From Nyssa sinensis (taxonomy: Eukaryota; Streptophyta; Magnoliopsida; Cornales; Nyssaceae), in contig CM018031.1 in the NCBI GenBank assembly GCA_008638375.1, positions 17,226,915 through 17,290,914 of the forward strand: a stretch of DNA of 64,000 nt, given 5' to 3'. The notes beneath the pieces were generated by a model. That model searched no databases and was not told the origin of the DNA. It saw only the letters and a list, made by a program, of their open reading frames with translations. Position numbers and translations under genes: made by a program. Below are positions 1 through 10,620 of this stretch, piece after piece (position 1 is the stretch's first letter; every line of letters begins with the position of its first letter).

Positions 1-301
1 GACTTCTAACTTCCATCACTGAAATCGACTTACAACACTAGTATTCCATAAAAACTAACTTGAACATCCAATTCCTATGTATAGGCCCTTGGATGAACCT
101 AGGTACTTCACGAGATAGTAACCCGCTGGCAATGTAAGACTACCTGAACGGGTTTATGCTTCGCAGCCGAAGAGAGACACCATCTCTTACACAATCCCCA
201 ATAATAAGTGCGACCTCGTCAACTCTCAAATTTCTCAACACTCATTATTCACACAAACCTTCATTCCACCCTCAACAATGATGAATATGGCAAGGAGATA
301 A
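1..301. other. Unassigned flank left of the first CACTA element
   Basis: No open reading frame or recognisable element end is visible. The last three bases (TAA) are the left copy of the target-site duplication of the CACTA element; the same host sequence resumes at 8194. It may be part of an old LTR, but nothing proves this. Confidence 0.4.
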
Positions 302-762
302 CACTACAAGAAAAGAAACTATTAGCGATGTGCAGGTGCGTCGCTAATAATGGTAATATGCGTCGCTAAAGGCTTTTAACGACCCACGAATAGGCGTCGC
401 AACATGCATCATAGAAGGTCGTGTCACCAATACTATTAGCGACGCACAATCCTATAAGGTCGCTAATAGTTACCTTTAGCGACATACACATGGTATCGCT
501 AATAATCCGGAAGGGGCGTCGCTAATACTATGCGTGGGTACATTGTGCATCGCTAAAGGTAACCATTCGTGATGCACAACGAGCGTCAGCTAATGTTGAC
601 ATTTCGCGACACATAAAGTCCGTCGCAAATTTTAGACCTTTAGCGACACTAGTTGTGTGTCGCTAATAATGTACAACCAATCTTTAGCGACGAATGTGAA
701 GCGTCGCTATCAATTGAGTTCTTGGCTTTTAGCGACGCCTTTTGTGCGTCGCTAAAAGTGTT
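302..762. repeat. Left subterminal repeat array of CACTA 1
   Basis: Repeated copies of a motif close to TTAGCGACGCAC and its complement GTGCGTCGCTAA occur in both orientations, often as closely spaced inverted pairs. In En/Spm elements such subterminal motifs bind the TNPA-type protein and define the ends for transposition; that role here is inferred. A T-run at about 761-772 ends the array. Confidence 0.85.
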
Positions 763-1164
763 TTTTTTTTTTACTTGAATTAATTGTTGTATTTGTTGTT
801 TTATTCTTGTTTAAACCTGTATCAATCATCCTGATATACATCTCAATCCAAACATTCTAAAATGAATATTTTGAAAAATAAAAATACATTCATATATATA
901 TATATATTATACTAATTAATTACTCACATTTGTAAATGTACAATTTAAACATAAATACAAAAATAAAAAATTGTCTCAAAAATTGTAACTACAGATTTCG
1001 ATGAAAAGGAAAAAAAAATAAAAATAATAAGTTCCGATGCAAGACCTAAAGACCACGGCGCAATAATCTTGATCAATCTGAAATAAAGATTAAATGATAT
1101 ATATTAGAACACTTATTAAATATATATGAAAGTGAATATATTATTTTTTTTTCATCCATAAATA
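763..1164. other. AT-rich noncoding segment between subterminal repeats and tandem array
   Basis: No coding potential is seen. The stretch is homologous, in reverse orientation, to about 37790-38230 of the second CACTA element (shared segments around GTTCCGATGCAA and the ATATATATTAGAACA run), so it is part of the element body and not a later insertion. Confidence 0.6.
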
Positions 1165-3500
1165 GTAAGAACGGCATAAAGTAGTATAAGTTTCAAATCG
1201 TTGATCCGAACCGAGTGTCGTACATTCGTGCAAGTCTATTTTATCATTTGTGAGGTGTGTGATGGGGTTTCGAGGTCGGTAGGCCGATATCCGGCATTTT
1301 GGTCAGTCAAAACTTGAAAATTGACCTTTTTGGAGCAGAAATGGGCATAAGTTTTAAACTGGTGATCTGAAACGAGTGTCGTAAGTTCGTACAACTCTAT
1401 TTTATCATTTTTGGTGTGTATGGTAGGGTTTTGGGGAAGTTAGACTGATATTCGGTATTTTGGTCTGTCAAAAACTCAAAATGGGTCTTTTTGGAGTAGA
1501 AACTTGCAAAAGATTCAAACCAGTGATTTGAACTGAGTGCCGTAAGTTCGTGCAAGTCTATTTTATCATTTGGGAAGTGTGTAATGGGGTTTCAGGGTCG
1601 ATAGGCTGGTATCCGATGTTTTGGTCTGTCAAAACTCCAAAATAGGCCTTTTTGAGCAGAAACATACAAAAGTTTCAAATCGATGATCCAAACCGAGTGC
1701 CGTAAGTTTGTGCAAGTCTATTTTATCATTTCTGAGGTGTGTGATGAGGTTTCGAGATATTTAGACCGATATCCGGTGTTTTGGTTCGTCAAAATCCTAA
1801 AATGGGCCTTTTTGGAGCAAAAGCTTGCAAAAGTTTCAAACCGGTGATCCGAACCAACAGTCGTAAGTTTGTGCAAGTCTATTTTATAATTTCTGAGGTG
1901 TGTGATGGGGTTTCAGGGTCGATAAACCGATATCCGGTATTTTGGTTTGTCAAAACCCCAAAATGGGCTTTTTTGGAGCAGAAACTTGCAAAAGTTTCAA
2001 ACCAGTGATCCGAACCGAGTGTCGTAAGTTCATGCAAGTCTATTTTATCATTTTTGAGATGTGTGATGGGGTTTGAAGGTCGGTAGGCCGATATCCGGTA
2101 TTTTGGTCCGTCAAAACTCCAAAATGGGCCTTTTGGAGCAGAAACTTGCAAAAGTTTCAAACCGGTGATCCGAACCAAGTGCCGTAAGTTCGTACAAGTC
2201 TATTTTATCATTTCTAAGGTGTGTGATGGGGTTTCAGGGTAGTTAGGCCGATATCCATTATTTTGATTTGTCAAAACCCTAAAATGAGCCTTTTTGGAGC
2301 AAAAGCTTGCAAAAGTTTTAAACTGGTGATCCGAACCGACTTTCGTAAGTTTGTGCAAGACTATTTTATCATTTTTGAGGTGTGTGATGGGGTTTCAGGA
2401 TTGGGAGGCTGATATCCGGTGTTTTGGTCCGTAAAAACCCCAAATTTGGCATTTTTGGAGCAAAAACTTGTAAATGTTTCAAACTGATGATCCGAACCGA
2501 GTGCCATAAGTTCGTGCAAGTCTATTTTATCATTTTTGAGGTGTGTGATGGGGTTTCAGGGTCGGTAGGCCGGTATCCGGTGTTTTGGTCTGTCAAAACC
2601 CCAAAATGGGCCTTTTTAGAGTAGAAACTTACAAAAGTTTCAAACCAATGATCCGAACCGAGTGCCGTAAGTTCATGCAAGTCTATTTTATCATTTTTGA
2701 GGTATGTGATGGGGTTGTAGGGTTGGTAGGTCGGTATCCAGTGTTTTGGTCCATCAAAACTCCAAAATGGGCCTTTTTAGAGCAGAAACTTACAAAAGTT
2801 TCAAACCGGTGATCCAAATCGAGTACTGTAAGTTTGTGCAAGTCTATTTTATCATTTCTAAGGTGTGTGATGGGGTTTTAGGATCGGTAGGCCAGTTTCC
2901 GGTGTTTTGGTCCATCAAAACCCCAAAATGGGTATTTTTGGAGCAGAAACTTGCAAAAGTTTCAAACTGGTGATCCGAACTGAGTGTCATAAGTTCGTGA
3001 AATCTATTTTATCATTTCGAAGGTGTGTGATGGGGTTTCAAGGTCGGTAGGCTGGTATCCAGTGTTTTGGTCCGTCTAAACCCCAAAATGGGCCTTTTTG
3101 GAGCAGAAACTTGCAAAAGTTTCAAACCAGTGATCCGAACTGAGTGTCGTAAGTTCATGAAAGTCTATTTTATCATTTATGAGGTTTGGGATGGGGTTTC
3201 AGGGTTGGTAGGCCGGTATCCGGTGTTTTGGTCCATCAAAACCCCAAAATAGGGCCTTTTTTTAGCAGAAACTTACAAAAGTTTCAAACCGGTGATCCGA
3301 ACCAAGTGCCGTAAGTTTGTGCAAGTCTATTTTATCATTTGAGAGGTGTGTGATGGGGTTTCAGGGTCGGTAGGCCAGTATCCAGTGTTTTGGTCTGTCA
3401 AAACCCTAAAATGGGCCTTTTTGGAGCAGAAACTTGCAAAAGTTGTAACGGTCATTTGAACCGATGAAATTAAATAAGCTCGTGCAACTCTATTTTTTTA
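1165..3500. repeat. Tandem array of about 14 copies of a 161-bp unit
   Basis: The phrase GCAAAAGTTTCAAACCGGTG recurs at a spacing close to 161 bp (near 1992, 2152, 2636, 2797, 2957, 3118, 3280), with degenerate outer copies from about 1165 and to about 3500. Each unit also holds GTGTGTGATGGGGTTTC and a stretch near CCAAAATGGGCCTTTTTGG. Copies differ by a few per cent to about 20 per cent. The same repeat forms an array in CACTA 2 (36390-37780). In both elements it lies downstream of the Transposase_24 exon and in the same orientation relative to that gene, so it is an inherited part of this family. The short ORFs in every unit follow from repetition and are not genes. Confidence 0.92.
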
Positions 3501-3559
3501 TTTATACCTAAAATTTTCTATGTCTAGTAATAAATCCACCTAAGTATATAATTTTATAA

Positions 3560-3885
3560 ACATACCAAGGTTGAACAGAGCCACCCTGTTGGCTGAGTAT
3601 CGTCGGCACAAAAGCCTTTAGCTAGGCCTGGCGCTCTTCGAGCGCCGTCACCTTCTATCGTAGCTCTGCATTTTCTCGCTAAACTACCTCAGTGGCTGCA
3701 TGAAACCTAACATCACTCTCGACGGTAGAGGACAATGCCGTTGGATCCATCCCACTCCCTAAGCCACGCACATATCCGTGCCTCTTACCCAGAACAGTCT
3801 CCCGTATCTGGTCATCGGTCAGCGGATGCTCGCCCTCAGGAGTCGGTTGAGCATGCAGCTGGACCATCTCCTCCTATAAAAGCAC
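3560..3885 (-). pseudogene. Transposase_24 (TNPA-like) last-exon remnant, CACTA 1
   Basis: Reading down from an acceptor-like TTTTATAG at about 3880, the frame gives EEMVQLHAQPTPEGE, then LTDDQIRETVLGKR and GYVRGLGSGMDP, the hallmark C-terminal part of plant Transposase_24 (PF03004) proteins. Stops then interrupt a predicted coiled-coil tail (VTALEERQA). Known members are the DNA-binding TNPA-type partner of the CACTA transposase. The equivalent exon in CACTA 2 is 31644-31975. Upstream exons are lost: the sequence jumps within the preceding intron to the Tnp2 remnant at about 3963, so this is one edge of the internal deletion. Confidence 0.8.
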
Positions 3886-3962
3886 ATAAATATATGTTAC
3901 TACTTTTATAACTTTAGGTTAATATTAAATTAGTAATACTGGTATATATACATAAATAATTT

Positions 3963-5246
3963 ACACGTCTTTGCCAGACAACAATAGAGGTGACAATCTG
4001 TGCTCAATTTTTAATCAAACAGATGTTTCTGTCGATTTCGCCAGCCATGTGATGGCGGTAGAAAACGACGATGACACATGTAGCATATCTTCTTTCTATT
4101 GGACAAATGTAGGCAACATGCATCCTTATTGCAAATCGGACATGCCAAATACCTCTTAGTGCTCCACCCTAGACAAGTTCCCGTATGCTGGAAAGTCATT
4201 TATGGTCCACAGTAACTGCTGCATGCAACTGAAATGTCTCATTCTTAGAGACGTCATATGCCTCCACTCCCACCTCCCACAATTTCTTTAACTCATCCAC
4301 TAAAGGATGTAAGTACACATGAAGATAAATGGTTCTTTCATACATTTCGACGGTAGAAATTTATACGGCACAAGCAATACCGGCCATATGTTGTAAGCAT
4401 TGCTCATGTCACCGAACGGATTGAAACCGTCACTAGCCAACCCAAGTTGTACATTATGCGCCTTATTTGCAAACCATTCATGATTTGTATCAAACTCAGA
4501 CCAAGTTTGAGAATCTGTCGGATGCCTACACACATTTTTCTTAGCAACACGCTTCTCCTTATGCCACCGCATATCTTCTGCCGTATTCTGAGACATGTAC
4601 AACCTTTGTAATCTAGGTTTTAAGGGAAAATATCTCAGCACTTTGTGCAAAATTGTCTTGCTCTTTCCTTCATTCACCTTGTACCTGGGTTCGTGGCACA
4701 CCGTGCACTCCATACATTGTTCAGTCTCCTTTCAAAATAACATGCAATCTTTTTTGCAAGCATGTATAGGAATATACCAGAGGCCTAAATCTTTTAATAT
4801 TCTTTTTGCCTCGTAAAATATGATTTCGGAAGGGTCTCCTCAGTAGAAAGAATTCCTTTAATCAATTCAATGACCATATTAAATGATTTGTTACGCCATC
4901 GGTTGATGGTCTTAATATGAAGGAGTTTCACAAGAAAGTCCAGTTTTAAAAACTTATCACAACTCGGATATAACGGCTTCCTTGCTTCCCGCAACAAGGA
5001 CTCAAACGCTTCCGATTGTCCTGTGTCACTCCTGTGACTACTTCGCCCCAGTTGTAGCCCCCTACAAGTCTGCCAACATTTGTGGCAAGCCTTCGTAACC
5101 AACCCCAACATTATCACCAAAGTCATTGTCGTCGTTTTCTTCTTCATCCTCAAATACCACTCGTACGTCACGGTGTTCCCCATGAAATTCCCAACACATA
5201 TACCTCTTATCCATCCCGTGTTGGAGTAGGTGCTCTTTGGCCTCAT
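3963..5246 (-). pseudogene. Tnp2 transposase remnant, CACTA 1
   Basis: Segments in changing frames match the Tnp2 (PF02992) family: FESLLREARKPLYPSCDKFL at about 5010, then FLVKLLHIKTINRW, then ECTVCHEPRYKVNEGK, VLRYFPLKPRLQRLYMS, LGLASDGFNPFGDMSNAY, and at 4011-4199 LACPICNKDACC with ICYMCHRRFLPPSH. The gene is broken by frameshifts near 4800 and 4740, and about 50 bp are missing near 4310 where the family motif SLLIPGPKSPG should follow FIFM. The remainder of the domain is deleted. Tnp2 is the DDE-type catalytic transposase of CACTA elements. This copy is dead. Confidence 0.85.
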
Positions 5247-5535
5247 TTATGTACATATAATCCCTATTATAACACCTTCTACATGGACATCTTATCATAT
5301 TTCTCTCATCTGCAGATGCACGAGCAAACTCAATAAAATCTTTGATTCCCTTCACATACCCTGAAAAATGCTTGCCCCTCAAGTCCAGTCCAATTCTTAT
5401 CCATTTTTGTCTACCTAATACAAGTAAAAAATGATACTCATTATAAATATGAAACATGAATCCTATCACCTCCAACTTCTCTCTAAAGGATAAGGTGGTC
5501 CTATCCCATTCGTGAACGCATAATTTATATTGCAA
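5062..5535 (-). pseudogene. Transposase-associated N-terminal domain, CACTA 1
   Basis: A 157-codon open frame contains the plant transposase-associated domain (PF13963): WIRIGLDLRGKHFSGYVKGI, DFIEFARAS, then the Cys motif IRCPCRRCYNRD and a C-terminal YMCWEFHGE, followed by an acidic run. The true start is probably inside, near the KWIRI segment at about 5400. The frame ends at a TAG after MLADL, while the Tnp2 frame overlaps it by about 180 bases in another phase. Exactly the same arrangement is present in CACTA 2 at 22768. Confidence 0.82.
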
Positions 5536-5970
5536 TCAGCAGCAAATCAAATGCTTGATTCCACTCGGACAAAATTTTGGCAGCATCTCCCCACGGTTCT
5601 CCAAGTATACGAGATAGACATTAACACTCCTAAATATATACCCAGAGAACAATAGGAGACCGTGCTAAAATTTTGTCATAGTGGAATATTCAAGCATGAG
5701 TAGCTATTGATTGCAATGCAGATTTTTGCATTCCCGAACTGTTCTCTTTAGACAATTCAAGAGTCGATTTTCATACACACGAGCCTAATTGCGAATAAAT
5801 TTCGCAACAAGATTCACATGTGATGAAAATGACTCCCGAATAGGGCTAGGCTTACATGAATGCAATTATACATTAAGTTACATGATTATTTAGTTACAAA
5901 CACTACTAATACAAGAATATGACATTTGAGCTAATTTAAATATATATTCAGGACATGGCAAGGCAGGGCA
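5536..5970. other. Transposase-upstream segment shared with CACTA 2
   Basis: Noncoding sequence that matches, in reverse orientation, about 21950-22320 of CACTA 2 (shared pieces include TTCGCAACAAGATTCACATG and GCATTCCCGAACTG). It is probably the 5' untranslated or intron region just ahead of the transposase. Confidence 0.6.
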
Positions 5971-6573
5971 TGTCATGCCCCGGACTTCCACAAACCTGGG
6001 GGTGAGTGAAAAGAAATTAAAAGAAATAAATAAATGGGCAATTAAAGAAATTAAAGTGAAGTTCACCCATTATTCCCTTCAAATTTAAAACCAAACCCTT
6101 ATCCCGACATGCGTTCCAATTAATTTAAGTTATATTTGAAAATGGTCCTTGGTACAGCCCACAACGGACCAAGAAACCCACCAAGAAGTGTCCAAGAAAG
6201 AGGGCCTAAAACAGCCCATTTTGGTGGCCAAACATGGCCCCAAAAGATTTCTAAAACAGCCCCTAGATGGGCCCAAACATGGCCCAAAAATTTGCCAAAC
6301 ATAGCCCAAAATATTGTCCAACTATAGCCCAAGAGGTGTCCTAAAAATGGCTCAAAGAAGTGGCCAAAAGGTAGGCGAAACAGGACGGGACAACAGGTGA
6401 ACAGCAGGTGGAACAGCAGCAGGCCATGCCAGGCCAAAGGCAGGCACGCGCGCGCAGGGGGCGTGGCGCAAGCGCGCGGGCAGTGACTGGGCGACAGGGG
6501 CTTGGTTTTTCGGATCTCTATAGGGCGAGAGTAGATTCTTCAGCCCAGTCTTGAGCCAATGTCAGGTCTTACA
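5971..6573 (-). mobile_element. Possible solo LTR of about 600 bp inside CACTA 1
   Basis: The segment begins TGTCATGCCCCGGACTTCC and ends GTCAGGTCTTACA, the TG...CA form of an LTR read on the minus strand; the first 12 bases equal the end of the solo LTR at 55190. It is absent from the corresponding place in CACTA 2. It contains a run of degenerate TGGCCCAAA-type repeats (6180-6360) and a very GC-rich patch (6420-6490). The flanking pentamers (GGGCA, AATTG) do not match, so the boundaries or the identity may be wrong. Confidence 0.4.
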
Positions 6574-7550
6574 AATTGTAAGTAAAAGATTGTCCCTTCT
6601 CTTGCTTTCTTAGTTTTTATCAAAACTTAAGTCCTTGCCAATGACCATTGTAGTACTATGTGAATATCTACGTAAATATAGACGTCAAATATGCACTTTC
6701 CAAGGCCGTTATTTTTTTTTTCATTACAAGACATGATCTGCAAAGTGAAGGCTTATCATATAGTTTCCATTTTGCGGACAAAGCTATAATAAGAGATTGG
6801 AGAAATTTATGGGTCGATGAAGAACTCAGAATTGTTCACAGATATCCGAAAAGTATTTGTCGAAATAAAATAGTCTCTACGGCAATCATGGTCTAAGAAG
6901 TGACTAGTGCTACTAAATGCTGATAAAATGTTGAAGGCCCACCAAAATATGTATCATCTTCATATATGGTATTTCTATCAAGTAATTTTTGTGAAATTAG
7001 AAAGCTCCAAACACTCATTGAATTGATTGAATGGTTAAATTTCTAAATATTTTATGGAGAATAACAAAATTTTGCCTGGTCAACATGGTATATACCAAAC
7101 TGGAAAAAAAAAATTAGGAAACAAATAATACAAAAAAATTCCAAAAATAAAAAAAACAGTTCAATAACATCCTGTGTGTTAAATCCTATCACATCACATT
7201 AGAACAGTTAAGTTCTAAATTAATCCAACCACATCTCAAGAGTTCCAACATACATGCACAACATTGGTTTTTTTTTTTTTTTTTTCCAACTGATACACTA
7301 AAACACAAATGCAAAGAAAGGCTATCTAATCTAAGAGATTTTCTAATAAAAAAACCTTGCTCCCATTAATCAGCAGATAAAATTGTCATGCTTTATGAAA
7401 ATATTGAACACATACCCATTTATACGATTTGTATTTTCATATGTTTGTTGAAATATTTTAGATAACCAAAAAGGAAAAAAAAAAAAAGAAAAGAAGAAGT
7501 TTCAACATACCTGATGCTGAGATCGACAAAAAGATTAGAGGTGATCGATA
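6574..7550. other. Noncoding body of CACTA 1, gene-5' side
   Basis: AT-rich sequence with homopolymer runs and no convincing coding frame. By comparison with CACTA 2 this is the zone between the subterminal repeats and the first transposase exon, expected to hold the promoter and a leader intron. No clear TATA box can be singled out in such AT-rich DNA. Confidence 0.45.
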
Positions 7551-7700
7551 CTAAGATGACGAGATCGAGAGGAGAAGATCAATGGGGGCGCAACTAATCG
7601 AAAGGGGAGAAGAAGATCTGCGGGGCAGTGCTATCAGCAGTTATGATAGTTATGATGGCGACGATCTTCGTCAATCAGGCAATGCAAGGAGATCGAAACA

Positions 7701-7737
<37 letters not shown>

Positions 7738-8193
7738 TGTGTGTGTGTGTGTGTGTGAGATCGATACATAGAGAGAATGAGAAGAGAGTGTCTGAGAGAG
7801 AGAGAGAGAGGGTCTGAGAAAAAAAGAGATCGAATTAGCGATTTGAGATATAAGGACTTATTAGTGACGCACATTGTGCGTCGCTAATAAGAATTCGAGC
7901 GTCGCTAAATTGACGTAAAACGACAGCATTTAATCTACTTATACTATTAGTGACGCACGCATGAGCGTCGCTAAAAGTATTAACTATTACCGACGTACAA
8001 GGGCGTCGCTAATGGCCACTTATACGTCGTGGATAAGTTCGCGCCTATTTTTACGCACGGAAAACTATTTTTTTATTACTTTTTTTACTAATTTTAGTGA
8101 CACACGCAGGTATGTCGCTAAAAGGCACCTTTTGTGACGCTTATTATGCATCTCTAATAATGTGTGTCGCAAAAAGCTACTTTTCCTGTAGTG
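7551..8193. repeat. Right subterminal repeats of CACTA 1 with purine microsatellite
   Basis: From about 7860 to 8193 the motifs GACGCAC and GCGTCGCTAA recur in both orientations up to the terminal CCTGTAGTG. Just inside lie an (AG)n/(GT)n microsatellite (7706-7757) and a second AG run (7793-7811). In CACTA 2 a CT microsatellite occupies the same place next to the left subterminal repeats, so it seems an old feature of the leader region. Confidence 0.8.
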
Positions 8194-8216
8194 TAATGAT
8201 GTATCCATGCTACAAT

Positions 8217-8345
8217 AACACAATATAACAAATCTATTCCATAAGGGCTCAATATAGCCTTACACAAATCATTTTGGTGTTTTACAGTATAACAAATATA
8301 TTCCATAAAGGCTCAATATAGCCTTACACAAATCATTTTGGCATT
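8217..8345. repeat. Tandem duplication of about 65 bp
   Basis: Two adjacent copies share ATATAACAAATNTATTCCATAA followed by GGCTCAATATAGCCTTACAC and AAATCATTTTGG, differing at a few positions. Noncoding. Confidence 0.85.
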
Positions 8346-9120
8346 TTGTCAAATACAAGGTAGGCATACATTTTCTTGAATATACATAAATGATGAAACA
8401 CAAGGTTAATGGCCATATAAGAAGAGATTTTAAAGCATGAACTATATCAATTTCATATTTCCACCAATAAATCATGAATAAAGCAAGGAATATGTATTTT
8501 CATTTCATTCCTTACACAAACCTTTAGCTAGAAACCAAACATATATATAATATAAGCAATATAATTTAAGAAGATGACATAATATGTGTGTATGTGATAT
8601 GTGTGTGTGAAAACAAAACCCAATGTATGATGTCTCTTACCTCAAAATTACCATTATGAACATAACACTAGTTAAATCTAATCATGATTCTCAAATGCTA
8701 GAGTGAACACATGCATAAGAATACTACCCACACAAACTAGGACACATTACTACTCAAATAGTTTTGTCAACATGGATTAGCAAACACAAATATGACACAA
8801 ACCCTAATAGAAACCATTTTCTTTTTCTTTGTTATTAGTAAACAATGACTTCTAACCTTCATTACTTTTAGTAAAGCAGGAGACCTTGCTTTTTTGCCTA
8901 ACAATGAGGGAAAATCATCCTTAGCCAACCTTACCTTATTCAGAAAGTTATCTTCCATATATGTATTCTAACCTAAACTACTTTCAACATTAGTAAAAAT
9001 AAAGGCCTGCACTTAGCTTCTGGTAAAATTTGAATTCTTTACTTGAAATAAGATAGGTGTCAAATGCTCCTAACCATCTGATTTGTCACGCACCACTGAT
9101 GGAAAAGTGAAACCATGCTC
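8346..9120. other. AT-rich noncoding DNA
   Basis: I see no gene, repeat end or structured element here beyond simple AT-rich sequence. Small open frames on the minus strand lack any recognisable motif. Confidence 0.4.
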
Positions 9121-9141
9121 CACCATTGGAATCTTTCCTTC

Positions 9142-9420
9142 CTATAGTTGTGGAGAACTTAAACATATCTTGTTGGTCTTAGTGGGGCTATGATACTTTG
9201 TTTCGTGCATTTTCTCATAGATGTTTAAGGCTCTTTCTAAGGATTCAACCTCTACAACTAGTGCGGCAATCTTTCTAGATAAAACACCCGCTATAGTCTT
9301 CTCAATTAGATCTCTATCTATATCATTTGATGTTTTGGCAGGAGAACGAATGTGGGGAGTTTTAGAAAGACACAAGGTCATACACATTGTTTGAGAAGTA
9401 GAATCATCAGTTTTAGAAAA
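9142..9420 (-). pseudogene. Unrecognised helical ORF remnant
   Basis: An 81-codon frame, open upstream to about 9420, contains a heptad-like helical stretch (DRDLIEKTIAGVLSRKIAAL then VVEVESLERALNIYEKMHE) that could be part of a coiled coil. No family is recognised. The upstream frame continues without a Met into a Ser/Thr-rich segment, and no partner exons are visible. It may be a fragment of a host gene or of an old element, or chance. Confidence 0.25.
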
Positions 9421-10184
9421 AGTTTTTGGCTAGCCATGTTACAAGGATTTAAGGGGGTATTGGTGTAAAGGGTATGGGTAGTAAAATCCACCCAGATTTG
9501 GAAAGGGGTTGGTGGCGGGTGAATAGAAGAGAAGATAGGTTTAAGATGACTGTTAGTGGTCATGGTAGAAATTCTCTTGCAAATTTTGGGAGTGTTACAC
9601 CTTGGTATGGTAGGAATGGTGGTCTATTAAAGATTCCAAGGTGGAGAAGTGGCCAGGAAATCGAGGGAGAGAGTATGCTTTCGAAGAGGCTTTTGGATTA
9701 TTACACTTCTCAAGTAAGAGAAGAATACATCCAAATGAAGTGTTCACGTATGCTCATTTTGGCATGACAAACCAAGGAAAGAAATTGAAAGAATAGATTG
9801 AGTTTACATCTTTTGGGAGGAAGGGAAATAAAGGGTAAATTAGAATGACATCTTCTAGGGTTTTGAACATTATATGCAATACTTTTTTTTAAAAAAAAAA
9901 ATTAAACTATATCCTTTGTTAGAGTTGTTGGGAGAAGGCCATTAACAAAAATTGTTAAAGTACAAACTTACTCCACAAATTTTTTTTTTTTTATCAAAAG
10001 TTTTATTATAAAGAAAAATTTGACGTTTGAAAAATAACTTTTGATGCATGATATCATAACAATTTTCATTGTCAATAATGACTGTTACGACAAAGAAAAA
10101 TATGATACATATATTATAACCAAGAAAGGTGCAATATAACTTTAGAAATAAGAAAATGCATTGTTCTAATGTCAGCAATTTTAG

Positions 10185-10620
10185 GAAAAAGTCTTGTGGT
10201 CAAGCATGAAAAATTTCATGGTCATGCAAATTGATTTCAAACATGTGGCATGAATGATGTCGTGATGATATTTTGAGTTTAAAATATATCCTATATGTTA
10301 GAATTTGATTTACATTACCACCGAGTTTCTCCATACTATATTTTCACTAGACTTTTCTTTCTTCAGAATTTCAAGAAATGTCAGTATAATTAATGCTTAA
10401 AAAGGATAAATGATGAGAAAAAAGAACTAGCTACCTTCTGTACGAAAAAATGTCTAATGGTAAGGTAGCATGGAGAAATTCAATAGTCATGCATATAAAT
10501 TTTAGACATGTGGCAAGAATGATGTCTTGATGACACTCTAATTTAAAATATATTTTACATGTCAAAATTTAATTTTCATTACTACTATTTATTTTCATGC
10601 AACCTTATCACTAGACTCTT
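10185..10620. repeat. Diverged direct repeat in AT-rich DNA
   Basis: Two stretches, about 10195-10350 and 10460-10615, share GACATGTGGCANGAATGATGT-like sequence, a TTTAAAATATAT block, and a closing TCACTAGACT. Divergence is high. Noncoding. Confidence 0.6.

Larger units (their letters stand above)
302..8193 (-). mobile_element. CACTA (En/Spm) DNA transposon 1, internally deleted
   Basis: The left end reads CACTACAAGAAAAG and the right end CTTTTCCTGTAGTG, an inverted repeat with one mismatch in 14. The trinucleotide TAA lies directly outside both ends (299-301 and 8194-8196), the 3-bp duplication expected for CACTA. Both ends carry dense GCGTCGCTAA-type subterminal repeats. The transposase remnant runs on the minus strand (about 5535 to 3560), so the gene-5' end of the element is at the right. 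Between the Tnp2 remnant and the last Transposase_24 exon the rest of Tnp2, DUF4218, DUF4216 and the first Transposase_24 exons are missing when compared with the second element at 19585-38642. This copy cannot encode a full transposase and could only have moved in trans. Confidence 0.93.

Noticed and set aside
1781..3252. Series of 60-75 codon ORFs with near-identical proteins on the plus strand
   Set aside because: They are produced by the 161-bp tandem repeat; the period is not a multiple of three, each ORF ends after one or one and a half units, and the other CACTA copy shows the same artefact on the minus strand.
1165..3500. CRISPR-like impression of regularly spaced repeats
   Set aside because: Units are contiguous 161-bp monomers without unique spacers, within a plant transposon.
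6120..6437. Trp/Phe/Leu-rich 105-codon minus-strand ORF resembling a membrane protein
   Set aside because: It is the translation of degenerate TGGCCCAAA-type repeats; the apparent membrane character comes from the repeat.
7671..7874. Ser-Leu repeat ORF
   Set aside because: Translation of the AG/GT microsatellite in the transposon leader.
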